A stretch of 64,000 bases of DNA from Spirogloea muscicola (GCA_009602725.1 WELB01000021.1:803502-867501), one strand, 5' to 3'. Shown: positions 10,595-23,773, numbered from the stretch's first letter. Notes: generated by a model from the sequence alone, not told the origin. A program made the numbers and translations.

Positions 10595-12500
10595 AGACTT
10601 GATCCATTCTACTGGGCTCGCCTTTCGTCTACTTCCCTATGGACCCGGCAAGTGGACGCCTCCGCCGTCGTAGCTGCGCAAATTCCAGCTAAGGAAATGT
10701 GAAAGAGAATCGACTCGGTCTAGGGTGCAGCCCCAATAGAAACAGCCCTTTCAATTTTCGGCAATGGCTGTGAGAGGCAGAAGGCGCGCGGCGCACATAA
10801 ACTGAAGCGGAGGCCAAATCACAGCACGGTCAGCACCTGCGAGCTGGCCGTGCCGTGCTCTAGCTGCAGCCTCTGGCTTTCGTCAGGGGGATTGCTTCCC
10901 GGCTGCTAGTCTTACGAATTTGCGGCTCCTCACTCGTGGTCACTCGTGACGTCTTAGAGCCTAGTATCTGCTTTTTGCACCATCCGGCCCTTTCCGAACC
11001 TGTACATTCCTTTGGGCTGGCCTCTCACAGCCACTGCTGTCAATTTGGAAGAGCTGTTTCCTTCACTATGTGATCCATCCTACACAAGCTCTGAGACAGT
11101 GCTTTTCGGCCCATTCTGACCTTGCCCATTGTTTTCGGGCTGGCTGTTCACGGCCATGGCCCTTTAGGAGAGCCACTTGTCCTTTTGGAAGAGCTCACTT
11201 CTTTTCTCAGTGTAGGGTATTGGCTGTGAGAGGCCAGCTCAAAGAATTGAACAAGCGCAGACGGACAAATAATTTCAGTGACTTCTGCCAAAAATGGGCC
11301 GCAGACCAGTGCATAAGCTCCGCTTGGCCTCCCTTATGGATGATGCGCACCGTGCAAAGTCTCCCTCTCTTAGCTATTAGGCCCCTTAGCATAGGGCTTC
11401 GCTTAGTTCAGGCCCATCGTTTGCACTAGCTTTTGCCTGAACAGAGCGTTTGCTTCATATGGCCTCCCTCTCGTTCAATGTACACCGCGCGTCTTCTCTC
11501 CTGCAGAGGAGCAGGTGTTGGTCGAGAACATCTCACTCACTTTAAGAAGGTGGCTGGGTCGAGAAGTTCGCCGAACAGCAGATTCACAGGCAGAATGCAA
11601 TGTGTGGCTTGGGCAGGCTGTGCGCGTATGAGCAAGTGGCTTGTACTCCATTGGGCTGGCCTCTCCCTCTTCTCATAGCCATTGCCCCCATTAGAATAGC
11701 TCCTTCTGTCCGAGGTGGGGTGAAGATTTTTACCTTGAGGGTCTCCTGGGATCACGGAAGCACTGTAGGAGATGTGCTAGCAGCAGGCACACCGCCACTC
11801 CAGTGGAATAGTTGTTGGCCGTCAGCCAGTTAGAATAATTTTGACAAGGTCAATAAGGGGCCGAAGAGCGACTACCACGAAGCTACATACAAGCGGGGGC
11901 GAGAAAAGCAGCTCTCAAAGGGGTGAGGGCTGTGAACAGCCAGCCAGCTTAGAGTGTACAAGGTAAGGCGAGGTGGACGAGGCGAGAGGAGAAGTGGCTG
12001 TTGTCAAGACCACAGCAGGCACCCGTTGTGGTCTTCAACAAATTGTCACCGGCGCCTCTGGACCTTCTTCATTCTTTGTGGGCGAAATGACTTCTTCCCA
12101 GCCCTCGCCTTTGCACCTGAGCTGCTTCTCCTCGGCTTCGCAGCAAGACGGCGTCAGCCATTTCAGCTGGAGACGAGGCGGCCCAACCAAGTTGGCAAGT
12201 TGTGCCCGGCGAGAGTCGTAAGAAAGAAAGACTCTTCAGTAGAAAGGAATGTGGCTCTCCCAATGGGGGCAAGGGGTGTGAACAGCCAGCCATAAAAAAT
12301 TGACGAACTCCGAAGGGACCAAAAGCGCTGTCTCAGAGCTTGGCCTGTAGGACGTATCACTCAGTAAGCACGAGTGAGGGCCGGAAATCAGAAAAACTAC
12401 AATGAAAGTGGCTCTGCCAAAGAAAGGGGGCGAGGGGTTTAGGGTAGAGGACGATGGCCGTGATTGGCCAGACCAGAAGAGAATGAACAATGCTCGAAGG
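10595..12500. repeat. Cluster of about nine LINE-tail copies
   Basis: Tail copies on the plus strand lie at about 10.60, 10.94-11.07, 11.11-11.20 and 11.64-11.72 kb. On the minus strand they lie at about 10.75, 11.21-11.27, 11.90-11.96, 12.24-12.31 and 12.40-12.50 kb. Each keeps part of gaccttgtccattc, the ggctggc...cagcc hairpin and a trailing ggaagagc or gggagagcc. Apart from these no gene was recognised in the interval. Confidence 0.65.
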
Positions 12501-14110
12501 GGCCAGAAAAACATTGAAGCGCGAGAAAGTCAAGCCGCCCGGGCCTGTGTGGGCGGCACGACTACTCTTCCACTGCGGGCGGCAAACGGCGGCCGTCTTG
12601 TCGACGCCGCTATGAGCTTGTGCCTTACACCTGACTCCGCACCCAGACACCAACGTGGGCAACAACGTCGTCACTCCATTCTGAAAAAGCTCTCAAGTAA
12701 CGCCGTGAGGGTTTTTAACAGTTGGTAGAATTTGTATCAAGACATAAGCTGTGAGGAATGATGTCATATTGGAAGGGAAGCAAGGACAAAATATTGGTTG
12801 CATGATTTCTCGTGCAGGTCTATGATTGAGAGTGTGATGCATCTACCAGAACAAAGCACTGCCTCCACAAGGGACGAAAGGTTCTGAAGATTGTTGCAAG
12901 AGTTGGCTGTCATTACCAGCAGGTCGTCTGTGCTCCTTGGGGCCAGAGTCATCAATGTCTGCAATATTACCGTGAGTGAAGCTGGGAACCCTGCCTGTTA
13001 TCCATATGTCCACTGCCGCTGTCTTCTCTTGCACTGCCTTGCCTTGTTGTACATGACATCTTTGCGAACTGTCATGTACTACAGGCCACTAACCTGTCTG
13101 CTTCAAGTGCATCAGCAGTGAAATTATCCGCGAGTCGGAAGCGAGATTGTTGGAAACAGGCAAACCAACAGCAAGCAAGAGTGACTAGTAGGTCACAGCG
13201 CAGCTCGGTCCAATCTAGCAGCTCCACCCTTCATCCCTTGCTTGCAAGACAATCTTCATAATGACTGCAAGCTGCCGACCAACATCGCATGCATGACACA
13301 GACCTGCAACCCTCCCCTCCTGCAACCCTCCCCTCCCAAGCATGGACAAAGAGCCTCTTATGCATTTCCTGCTTCGACTCTTCAGGTCTGGTTGGACAAA
13401 TTACCAGAGAGTTCTGCTACGTGGTAGCACCCGCCGTCACCTGTAGGGATTGCCTGCAGATTTTATCAGGAGCTCCCTAGCACTGGTGGGACTCAGTCAG
13501 AAAGAAATTCACTCCTGAGGCTTATAAGGAATGAGCAATCTTCCTCGCGCTCTTTCTCCACATAAATCGGACAAGAAGCGCTGGAAGAACTCCCAGATAG
13601 CATACACGTCGGGAGTTATTTACTTCTTACCAAGTACCGCTGTTGGTAGGACCCTATACTAGGATAGGTGGCGGCGGACCCCAAAAGATGCCATATCATA
13701 CAATATATTACAAATAACCCATTCCGCCATTCCAAACAACCAGGCCGAAAGCCTCCGCGGTTGGTCTAGCCGGAATTCTGCGACAGGGACGCCCATGCCA
13801 CGTGTCCGCCTGGCCCAAGCACAACATGTGCCTACTCCAAGACTTCTGAAGCCCCCGCTGACAGGTAAAGAGCAAACCAAGGAAGGCTTGCACTGCATTG
13901 TACAACGCCGCCAACAGGGCGTAGGAAGCAGGGTCCACCACACATGTAGCTACTTCCAGGTGCCCATAAGTAGTGGCGATTTGGTGAACGTCCCCGGCAG
14001 ACGGGCCATCAAGATCTGAAGCTGGGTCGAGCTGTGCCAGCTCCTTGACAGATTGCTCAAATTTCAGCCTGTTGCACTGCCGGCTGAAGAGAGCTAGGGC
14101 TCAGACTGTG
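12501..14110. other. No recognised gene; weak exon-like segments
   Basis: A minus-strand stretch at about 12.85-12.98 kb (acceptor gtaatattgcag, then TLMTLAPRSTDDLLVMTANS) and one at about 13.86-13.94 kb (VDPASYALLAALYNAVQAFL) are stop-free and helical. They lack a convincing continuation. The rest shows nothing I can support. Confidence 0.25.
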
Positions 14111-14299
14111 ACTACATGCCTTTCACAGGAGTACTGAGTCTGGTCAAGTCAGGTGCCAAAGGTGGGTTCGCGCTTCAAAGCTGCGATGCAAAGGATAGCT
14201 GTGGATTGTTGCACCAGGCCACCAGCAAACATGACCGCCTCCTAACCCACAATCCCACCAGCAAGACAGGCAAACTACTGCAGGCCAACTCCATGCACA

Positions 14300-14702
14300 G
14301 TTCATTGTCACGTCATAAGTGGTGCTGGTCTCTTGCTCCAGACACTTGCCCCCAAAAAGGTGGAGCTGTTGAAAAGTCGGCAAAAAGCTCGTTACGAGAC
14401 TGTAAGGCTGCATACTCCATCTGCGGGGAGCCCGTTGGCTGATTGCAAGTCCCCATCCAGCACTCCTGCAGGAAGGACAACATTTGTATAAGGTACGATG
14501 TTCATATGACTGGAGAGGCAGGGGCTCTTGACGACCCTGGCACTTGTGGGCCTTATCTAACACTCGCTGAAGAAGCTGCTGAAGAGGCTGTGTGGCTACC
14601 AGCCCTGCAAAGTTAGCCCAGGGGGTTTGCACGCCTGCCCGCGCTCCCATGCTTCCATGGTCATTGATATACCTGCTGCCAGCCTTGGCAACCTGCAGAA
14701 AG
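14300..14702 (-). other. Exon-like pair, possible distant family relative
   Basis: After an acceptor (ctttctgcag, exon from about 14,702 down) the minus strand reads VAKAGSRYINDHGSMGARAG and later QPLQQLLQRVLDKAHKCQ. That resembles the end of the helical exon of the small gene family described at 16.4, 25.9, 30.7, 43, 46 and 55 kb. A second acceptor (ccttcctgcag) opens a frame starting ECWMGTCNQP that stops near 14,330. Spacing between the two is much shorter than in the other members, and the usual Ala/Leu-Trp opening is absent, so membership is doubtful. Confidence 0.25.
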
Positions 14703-14710
14703 AGTGCCAT

Positions 14711-16428
14711 TGCAGTCTCGGGACGTGACCTGACCTACTGCTTGTTGTCTCAGATGGCCGCCACAGTGCCGCAAAGCCACAACATCTGTTTGGCATCTCC
14801 TATATTGGTCGTCTCCTGCCACTGTCTCACGACCCAGAGGCTGGAAGATACGGCAGGATGTACACGTTGGAGGAAGATGAAGACCAGCATAGAGATACTG
14901 CGGTCAGCCGGAGCTGCATCAGTATGGCTGACGAGCTGAGGACCCATGAAGTCGGACCCCCTGGAGCACAAGCTACGCGCTTGGCGGCGAGGCAGTCGCA
15001 GGTGCAGTGCCATCCGATGGGGCGGCAGGGCATGTCACTAGTGGAGACGAGGCCGCAGTGGCGCTAGAGGCGGCCATGAGGGCGTGGCGGCAGCCATGGC
15101 GACGTCGCAAGCAAGGCAGCGAGAGGAGCATTGGCCAGGATTGGGAGGCCGCTTTGTATCTCCAAGGACAGCCGCCGTCGCTGGACGCACCTTGGGGGTA
15201 GCGAGCGCGGAACGTGGTGGGGTTCAGGCGTTGGTAACGAGACAACCGGGGCGTTGCGCAGCCATTGCCTTACGTTTGTAGTGTCGGTATTTTCAGACCG
15301 GCTTGTGGGCGGCCGGATGTTAAGAATGAAGGAGCGGGGTGCGCAAGAACTGAAGGGAGGCCAAGTCGAGTCACTCAATTGTTCGAACAAAAGCTAGTGC
15401 ATGAAGTTGGTGCTACATGAAGCGAAGCTCTGTAATGAAGGGGAGCTAAGGTAACAGTGTTGGGGCGGGACAGCAAGGGGTAGAGGGTGAGCTCTTCCAG
15501 CAAAATATGCGGCTGCTGAAATGATATAAACAAATGGAGGATTCTAGAACCCACCATCGAGCACGTGTTGTGTACGTGCAAGAATTTCCTGGTGGGACAG
15601 GTAATTCGGACGACAAGAAGCTGTAAGAAACGGTGACGATGGGCGTGAAAGGGCCAGCCCAAGTACAAGGACAAGGTCCTAAGGGGCCGGAAAGCTCTAT
15701 TCATTCCAGCAAAGCTAGTGTACAGATGACCATTGAATGACCTCTAGTCAAACTGCCACAGGTCGAATAGGTAGCAGCAGGAAAGGAGTGGCCCCGCCAA
15801 TAGCTTGCGGCTGGACGTGCAACATCTGCCCAGTGCCGGTCATCGTAGCCACCAGTGTCAAAGTAAAGGCTGTCTACTTACTGGACCTGCTATTGCTGGG
15901 TCTCACCAAAGCTGTGAGCAGTGTTTCAGTGCCTGAAATCCTCCTATTTGCCAGTCTAAAAAGTTGGCAAAGCGCGGCATTCCAAAGGTCTGTTGTATGG
16001 CAGAGTGAATGAGAACAAGCACAAGGACCACCAAAAAGGCCGTAGCAGTGTAGTGTGAATCTACTGCCCACCTGCGGAAGGCAACAGCTCAACATTAGTG
16101 CCCTCTCCTTGAAGCAATCAGATCAACCATGAGCAATCACATGCTTTAGCTGCTCAACCACCAGTGTCCATTATGTGATACCACTTCTGATGGCCCACGT
16201 CATGGAGATGACAGCTAGCATCAGATTGTAAAGCAAATTCTACGGCAGACTGGTGTGGGGTATCTCATGCTGGAGAAACAGATGCCGACATTGCAGGAAT
16301 GCAGAGTGTGGGATGGCATCATCCATCCCTCCTCATTGCTCATCGCTTCCCTTTCTTTACTCTCCTAGACAGTAGGCTCTTGGAGCTTTTAACATAAGCA
16401 GCATCAACATGTTCACGTTCACAAACGC
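14711..16428. other. No recognised gene; one tail copy, one possible membrane exon
   Basis: A reversed LINE tail lies at about 15.64-15.69 kb (gggcgtgaaagggccagccc). At about 16.07-15.91 kb the minus strand, after acceptor gccttccgcag, can be read as TATAFLVVLVLVLIHSAIQQ, a credible membrane span, ending near a gtgaga donor; the competing frame is also open. Nothing else is supported. Confidence 0.3.
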
Positions 16429-17163
16429 CTACAAGACGGCATGTCTGGAGAGGAGCAAACGCTCATACCTCTTGAGTGGTTGACTCTCTTGAGTATTCAT
16501 ATCCAGCAGCACAAGCGGCAGGTGACCTTTAGCTTCATGATCCAAGGCTCGCAATATCAGAAAGTGCTGGACAATAAAATCGTTACGCGCTGCTTGCAGA
16601 AGCCCAGGGCAGGCGGCTGGAAACCACAACTGCAGAGGGATCCAGCACATTGTCAACAATTGCATCAGTAGGTATTCCGCAAGCAGGTCAATGAGAGCAA
16701 ATGGCGAGAGAGGAAGTAAAGTGCGTGAGAAAGTACTTCAATGTATTGGTCAAATTTCATAGCTCGTTCTATGAAGGAGCTGACAAGGTATGCTCATGCA
16801 TCATCGGCCCGCAGAGGGTGTTGCTGAGCAAGAGGAACAGTGTTGTTTCTAAGGCATGCGCGTCTGCTCGCGACTCCTCAGCGCGAATAAAGCTCCGCGC
16901 ACTTACGGCCTCACCTTAGGGAATGATCTGCAGTTGCGGGAGGCTTCTTGCATGGCCTCAAAGAACCTCTCGAGGGCCTTCATGCAAGCTGGTGTCAATG
17001 TCATGCCCATCTTGGACAATTCGGCTTTTGCAGCTTGAATGTCATTGTAACCTTGATCCAAGAGCTGAACGAGACTCTTGGCTTTCTGTGGAAGGCTCTG
17101 TGACTTCACCGACCACTGACTCAGAACCCCTTCACCAATGAGCTTGACGACTTTGTGGAAGGT
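16429..17163 (-). CDS. Small helical-exon/WFP family member (exons 2 and 3)
   Basis: Member of an unrecognised gene family repeated in this window. Helical exon 16,915-17,163: 83 codons, phase 0 at both ends, opening TFHKVVKLIGEGVLSQWS and closing ALERFFEAMQEASRNC then RSFPK before the gtgagg donor. The intron is 285 bases. Last exon 16,429-16,629 begins LWFPAACPGLLQAARNDF and is open to a stop at 16,429. The shared features are the Cys a few residues before the donor and a last exon opening Leu/Ala-Trp-Phe/Tyr-Pro. The first exon was not found: the sequence just upstream of the helical exon is also open and hydrophobic (LGCFFIFCMLALIVG), which could be a signal-like leader. Function unknown; likely helical throughout. 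Confidence 0.5.
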
Positions 17164-17954
17164 CTGCAGTGCAGGACATGCCAAACATGAATCACCCACA
17201 ATGAGAGCAAGCATACAAAAGATAAAGAAGCAACCAAGAGGTAGAAGCTGCAGAAGACAGAAAATCAGAATAAGTGCTGTGCGCGTTTGCCATAATCATC
17301 GGTCCTGCTGCCTGCAATCTGTCTTGTGAGCACAATGTATACACAGTGCCACATTGTAATGCACGTGTGGAACCTTTTACAATGTGGCGCTTCTAGATGT
17401 ACCCGTCTGCAAGGCAAGGCAGGCTTCCCGAGAAGAGTGCAAGTCCTACAACGGCTGTTCTCACCAATGCTGGCTGGCTGCAGTCATCTTGCCTGGTTGA
17501 TGATGTTGACATTACTAATTTCAGTGGAGCAAGAGTGTGTGGGATCTTCCTGCCACCCTTGCTCCCGCTTGAGTCATAATTTTGGAGTGTCTTCATGTGC
17601 GTGGCGCTCCGGGCCCTGCCCATGTTCCTGAGAGCTGCAAGCGACGCACACGGCGTCGTTGTGTCGTGTTGGACTTGAGAGCCCTAGCAGCAGGGGCAGC
17701 AGCGGCACAGCTTTGGGTGGTGGGAGCTGGAAGTGCAAGCAAGCTGCTTGTGGCGAGGTGGCTGAGAAACTAGGCCGAACGAGAAGTGTGACGTGGCTGT
17801 GCAAAGAGTCGTGGCTTGGTCCGGAGGCTAGCCGCGTGGCCGCCTATGACTTTTGGTGCAACGGGATTGGACTGTAATCGTATCATCGTCCTGCCGCCCA
17901 GAGCTGGAGTCGTGCCACCTGGGCGGCTGGGGGGCGGGCTTGACCCTCCGGACG
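17164..17954. other. No recognised gene
   Basis: Open frames on both strands are short and mutually overlapping. If the family member at 16.4-17.2 kb has a distant first exon it should lie here or in the GC-rich stretch beyond. Confidence 0.4.
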
Positions 17955-18035
17955 ACCAACCAATCCCCCGCCCACTTTCTCCCCCCCCCTCCCTCCAACC
18001 CCCCACTTCGCCCTCCCTCCTGCCACCTTTAATTT
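17955..18035. repeat. Pyrimidine-rich (C-rich) tract
   Basis: About 80 bases made almost entirely of C and T, with runs of eight and six C. The complementary strand has several G runs of three or more and could form a quadruplex. Simple low-complexity sequence. Confidence 0.7.
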
Positions 18036-20151
18036 CCATTCCTCCGAAGAATGTATTGGCTTGAATGTGGTCACCATCAGATCAAGCGCACGCGCGCCTT
18101 CTCGCACTTGAAGGCCTCCCCCAACCGCTTCCTGCTTAGTCCGTGTGAGTCATCTTATCGCTAGCCGCGACGACTCTCTCGCCGCCACTCTTGGTTCGCG
18201 GGCCGAGCACCCCTTCTCCGACCCGTCGCCCCCAAAGCGGCGGCGCGCTTGATGCCAGCAGGGCTCCCACGGCCCCACCGTGAGTTCAAGCGTCCTCAAA
18301 GCCCCGTCTCCAACACCCTTGGCAGACGAGGCTCACGCCGTTCGTGTCCGCTCCGCTTAAACCCCTCTGCCGGTCCGCACAGGGCAGGGTTCTGCATTGG
18401 CGAGCTTCGCATTCAACACTCGCATCTGCGGTCCTTGCCGAGGGCACCTGTCTCGGCGGACGTTGTACACGACCACGCTTGAAGAGCACCGCGACATCTT
18501 CGAGCTGCCGCCATCCCTTGTAAGCGGACAATGTAGGTGAGGGAACCTCCCGGAAGCGCCAGACTGAAGCGCAGCCTCGCAATGCCCCTTCTGTTACCTA
18601 TTCTGAGCACTTTGCTGTGACTGCACATGGATATCAAACCAGTACCTTGCCTATGATCAACCCATCGCCGGCTAGCATGTTCACTATCTCGACATTTCCA
18701 TGGTTGGAAGCACTGCGCTGCTTCCTTGCTTGCAAGCCCGCTCAAGGCGGCTCCAGCCGGCCCCCTCCACTGACAATGGCTTGAGGTCCCCTTCTCCAGT
18801 TATTGGATTGTACAAGCGCGGCACTGTGTCTGCTAGTGAGCTTTGCATTAGCCTCTCTGGCACTCTGGCACCAACAAGCCCCTCGACACTCAGAGACAGC
18901 GCTCAACAGACGTGAGCCCTTATCCTCTATGTCAATGGCTGCAAACATGGTTTTGGAAGGACATCCATAAGCCCATTAGAGGGTCAGAAAGGATGGACAA
19001 GACTCTGATCTGTGTCAAATAATTAGACCGAGACCCACGGCAACACAGTCATGCAGCAATACATTTCAAACGACAATGCCTGGCGCAGTAGCTACTGCTT
19101 AATGGACCAGTGTGCCAGCTAGGCCTCCTAAGAATGCATACTGTCCTACAATCTGAACACCCTTACTCCTTCTATGCTATGCTGCAGGTTGCTTCCTTGT
19201 TCAAAAGGCGGCTGTGAGGTGTGCAGATAAAGTGTTCGGCATAGTGAGGTAACCATGATGTCAGGAGTCTATCTATCTCTGTTGAGAATAAGACATGTGT
19301 GTTATGGAAATGTGCTGGAAATTGCAGGCTTCCCTACTTACATAGCCACAATAAAAAATGCAGATGTAATTCTTCCACGTGCTTCCAGCTTCCAAGCATA
19401 GTTGGTCGTGAACTGGGTTTATGGCTGGGTTCTACTTGCCAGCAATGTGTTCCACAGCTTGCCAACTGTCACTGCACGATGCTTCATGCAGTGATAGTGA
19501 GTAGGGAGGTGGCAGCTATTGTGGTCAGTTCTGGTCATCCCCTTTCACCCCAGACGAAGCCCTCGGCTCAGAAATTAAGATTTCAGGTTCAGACTTGATC
19601 ATCCCCATGTGCACTGAAGATTTGTAAATCTGACTGACTTTGGTCTCAGACCTTCAGCCCCTCAGGGCTTCAAGTTGACGTGAGGAGAAGCTGAGCAAGT
19701 TCATAGCTGCTTCTGTGATATGCAGGCCGGTTAGAACCTTGCTGATAACAGTCTACCAAGACAATGAGCTCCTTGTAGCTCAGGTAGGAGTATTGTGATG
19801 CCTTCTACCCTTCCCAAGTACAGTCAGGACCTACTTGCACCTACAGAAGATAAGACCATTTGGTTGGTGCCAGAACGATGCGACGTGCACGTCCCTCAGA
19901 GAGGACGGTAAGCAAATCATTTGTCAGCAAGAGAGCAAGCCCACAGAGATAAAGATAGCTGACACGCATCTGCCACTAAAGTAGACTCACCTACTTTAAG
20001 GGTTGGCCATGTGTGTGCACCTGTATTGCTTCTGTAATCCAAGAACTGCATTGAGGTATATCAGCATGCTCTTGCAGCCCAAGCATACAGGCAAAGACCT
20101 GTCAAAGCAAGCTGTTGCACTGCAGCGAATCAGGACTTGACCTCATTTCAG
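18036..20151. other. No recognised gene
   Basis: GC-rich to about 18.6 kb, then average. No domain, no tail copy and no family exon was found. The stretch from 18.9 to 20.1 kb is stop-rich in all frames. Confidence 0.45.
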
Positions 20152-20387
20152 TCTACCTGATTGTGCAGGAGGCATCCGATAGGGCTGCACATAATTATGT
20201 GATGAACATTTGTGATTCATGGGAGAGGCTTAACAATGATCTGACCAGAGTAGATCGTGACGCATGTCATTGCAGGCCTTGGTACCTCTCTTGTATGGTC
20301 GTTGCGATTAGTACAGCAGCTGTAGTTTTTGCCGGGGCTATGGCAGGTGTAGGATCTCAAATTTCATGGCTTAGGCCTAGGGAGTAG
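20152..20387 (+). other. Possible last exon of a membrane protein
   Basis: After the acceptor cctcatttcag a frame runs to a TAG at 20,385-20,387. It starts YLIVQEASDRAAHNYVMNIC, continues with DSWERLNNDLTRVDRD and ends in one clear membrane span, MVVAISTAAVVFAGAMAGVG, followed by a short basic tail. The composition looks protein-like and the hydrophobic run is unlikely by chance, but no upstream exon could be joined and I do not recognise it. Confidence 0.35.
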
Positions 20388-21424
20388 GTGTGGGTGTCTT
20401 AGCGGCTGCAGCTTCTTTGACAAGCCGGCTCTTCATCTGTCCCAGATTGTGAGGGGTTGAAGCCTAACTCGTAGTTGCTTTGAGAAAAGTGATGTTGGTT
20501 AAATTCAAGCTGGGTTGTTCTTACTCACTCACTTGAATAGCTTGGACGAATTCAAACTTGCCCCCAAATTGTCCCTACGTGCACATGACTTGGCGGCCTC
20601 TGCCTGCCACAGGCAGCCTTTATTTTGTCACAAGTGGGGTATTTTGTCACAACTCAGCTTGTCATCGTCATCACACGTAGAACATACCCTCTAATACCTA
20701 ATAGATCGAAACAGAGACAGTCAATGCAGGCTGTCCAGGCTCTTCAAAGACGAATGTATTGTCGATCACAGATTCAACACCTTGATCTGTGTTGATCTGT
20801 GAAGAGCCCACCTGATGTCATCTGTCTCGTACATACACATAGATCGCCGCTCCAAAGGGAGCTCGGCCGCATGTAGTGCCGCCTGGACGATGCAAGTGCC
20901 AGACAGGCAAGGCCCATGTAAAGCAGACTGGCATTGGGAGCCGGGGCTCTCCGTCCTAATTGCCTAGGGGACTTAGTGTGAAGGTGGTGCTTGGTTATTA
21001 TCTAAGTGCGGCACTGGCAAGCTTGTGAGCCATTCAGCTGCATCAGCGGAACTATACATGACCGACCCCCTCTACATGGGTTGATGGTAAAGGATATGGG
21101 GCGTTGAAGATTGGCTTGGATGGCGGTGGCATACTGACGCAGATGCTGGTGTTTATCTTGTAAAAGATGTTACATAGGAAAGGAAATGTCAATCAAACTG
21201 GGAAAGGTCCGCTTGACAAGAACCTGGAGATACTGCCACGCCTCCCAAAAAGCCAACAGGGGAGTTATTGTCCTTGAGAGGGTGCACTAGACCAGAGTCT
21301 AGTGAAGCGAGACGGCTGGAGCTAGTGTGGAAGCTGGCACATAGAATGATGAATCAAGGCGACCCTGTGGAGGCTCCCAGTGGTGGGAGACTCTCATTGC
21401 TCCTAGTAGTTGACAAAAGAGAGA
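20388..21424. other. No recognised gene
   Basis: Stop-rich on both strands. No repeat, tail copy or exon-like segment was recognised. Confidence 0.5.
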
Positions 21425-21950
21425 AGCCCTTTCGAAAGTGAGTAACTCTTTCAGAGGAGGCGGTGGCTGTGAAGTGCCAGCCCTAAGAAAATGAACAAAG
21501 TCAGAGGAAGCAGAAAGCAGATATCATTGAGAAAAGCGTCCACTGAGGAGAGCCGCTCAATAAGCCCTCAGTCAGCGGCCTCCTTCCATAAGCAGGCTGT
21601 GGCTGTGAAAGGGCAGCTCATAAAGAGTTTGCAAAGGTCAGTCGGATTGAAGTCGGCCCATGGCACTGTAAGTGTGCCTTGCCCCATTGCGGTGAACCAT
21701 CTGCAGGAAGCAGGCAAGCCTTAGCTAGTAGGCACTTACTGCACTACTGGAGATGGCCTAAAGTAAGTCGAGGTAGCTGTAGCAGCACGAACCTCGGTCA
21801 AAGAGCAAAAGTGAGTGCCTCTGGGGCAAAAGCTTGTAAATTGCAATGTTAGTCTGGCGGTGTGCCAGAGAAAGGAGATACTATTTTGAGCTGGCGACAT
21901 AGGCGGAAGGAAGCAATGGCTGTGGAAGGCCAGCCCAAAGGACTGGAGAA
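21425..21950 (-). repeat. Three reversed LINE-tail copies
   Basis: Tails at about 21.44-21.50, 21.58-21.64 and 21.89-21.95 kb, each with (g)gtggctgtga or atggctgtgg, a partner gccagccc or ggcagctc and, in part, gaacaaagtc. All are on the minus strand, spaced about 150 and 310 bases. Confidence 0.65.
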
Positions 21951-22239
21951 GAGAATGTGTGGGGTACTTGCAGCTCAGGACGCGCTTCTTGTGCTTGGGC
22001 TTGGCTGCTCGAGCGTCCTTAGACTAGCTACGAGTGGCAAGCTTGAAGCAATAATTGTCTTTCAGTCGGATGGCGCCAGAAAGAGACTGAGAAGTCAATG
22101 CCAAGATTTGCCAGTATCCCGTCAATATAAAGACTATCCTGCACAACAAGCGCGATTGATCTGTTGCCGGCAGGCTGTATTGCGCTCCTTGCGCTCCTTG
22201 GCACCTGCCGCTTGGCAGACTGCATAGCCCGCCTCCTCC

Positions 22240-23400
22240 GCCCATTGGTGAAAATTCCTGGAGTCAAAGCAGTTGGTAACAATGACTGCTTTATGATCTG
22301 GGGGCCCTTGCCCAGCGTGCTCGCGAAGAGGTCCCCACGACGCGCGTGTCGACGGCCATCCGCCCAAGTGTGATGGGCATGACATGGAGTTCTCCATGGC
22401 AACGTTGTAACTCGCCTCCAGGAAGACACCATACATGGTGTTCCTGAGGAGGTCGTGTGTGCCGGTCCACTCTTTTCCCATGCGCAGTGGTGTGCGCCGC
22501 CATCGCCGCTGCCTCTGAGCTGCGCTCTCCACACTTGCATTGCACCAACTTACTGAGGCAGGGTGGATGGAGGCCAAAAAGGCGGTGGACAGCCGTGCGG
22601 AAGATGTCATCGGGCATGCTGAGCGCCGCATAGATTGGGAGGGCCGTCAAGCATGCCGCCGCCCCTGGGGAAGAAGCCAACAATATCCGGGTGCACCTAC
22701 AAGTGTCATCCTTGACTAGGAGGTCGACAGCCTGGTCGAAGGCCGCCTTCTCCACCTCCGCCAAGTACCCGCGCCTGAGCACGCAAGTTGGGTTTGTGTG
22801 TAAGGTGCGGAAACAGGACAGCCCGTTGCGTCAGGTCGGGGTGGGATGCTAGCAGCACATCACGGCCTAAGCATAGGGCCGCCTGGAAAGGTAGCGGGCC
22901 AGTCCCACATCCGCTTCCTTCTGCTCCAGGGCGCAACAGCTGTGCTGGATGAAGCGCCGGGACAGGGAAGCGGCAACCTGCGCCCAGCTGCCCAGGTACG
23001 CCACTTCATAGGCGTGCGTAAGTGGGCGCAAGCGAAACCGCCGCAACTGACGGGCAGGAAAGACTGCTGCAGAGCGGCTGGCGTGTTGAGAGAGGCCAAG
23101 TGCTGGAGCGAGAGCCGCCGCGCTTGCCAGGTTGCTGGCGTTGAAGGACTCGTAAGCCGCCTACAGGGCCAAATAGGGAGGAAGTGCCCAGGCCAGGAAC
23201 TATGGGCGCTGTACAATAAAGCTGTGCAGCATGGGGTGCGCCAGCTGCATGTCCAGCAGCTCTGGGAGGCGGTCCACCAAACGGAGGTGATCCTGCAGCC
23301 GGGCCGGCAGCGATTTCACCAAAGGCCGGTGCACCTCCGGGGAGGACAAGGAGGGTGAGGCCGCCTAGAGGCGTCTGACAGTAGGAGGGCAACTGCAGGG
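22240..23400 (-). mobile_element. Decayed LINE, thumb to zinc finger
   Basis: A longer and older LINE copy. From 23,400 downward the minus strand shows, across shifted frames, the RT thumb area (KSLPARLQDHLRLVDRLPEL, MQLAHPMLHSF), LPVSCGGF, PFQAALCLGRDVLLASHPD, LTHKPNLRAQAR, LPIYAALSMPDDIFRTAVHR and the finger QCKCGERSSEAAAMAAH, to about 22,290. At least four frame changes separate these blocks. It is the only copy here that reaches clearly into the reverse transcriptase. Confidence 0.7.
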
Positions 23401-23773
23401 GCGACTGTCAGGCCCTGCAGTGACCAAGCACTGCACTTCTCGGCGCGGACGGACAGGCAAGACCCCGCGGACGGACAGGCAAACCCTCCCAGCTGCCCTA
23501 GAAGGGTGGCGAAGGGGGACACACCTCGTCTGGCTAGCTCACCAGCGTGCTGTTGTTGGCGTAAGTAGGCGCAAGGACGCCGGTGTGTGCTGCGGCCATG
23601 GCCGTCAGCGCCAGGTTATGTGCCAGCGGGTAGAAGAACGAAGCTCGCCAATGGATCCCCTTGCCTTATGCTGTGGCCAACGCGGAGAGCTCGGCGGACG
23701 CTTGCTGCCCTGTCTGGCGTTGGCGCCGCCCGTGAGGCGCGGCGGTAGATTACTTATACGACCACCGCGGCAT

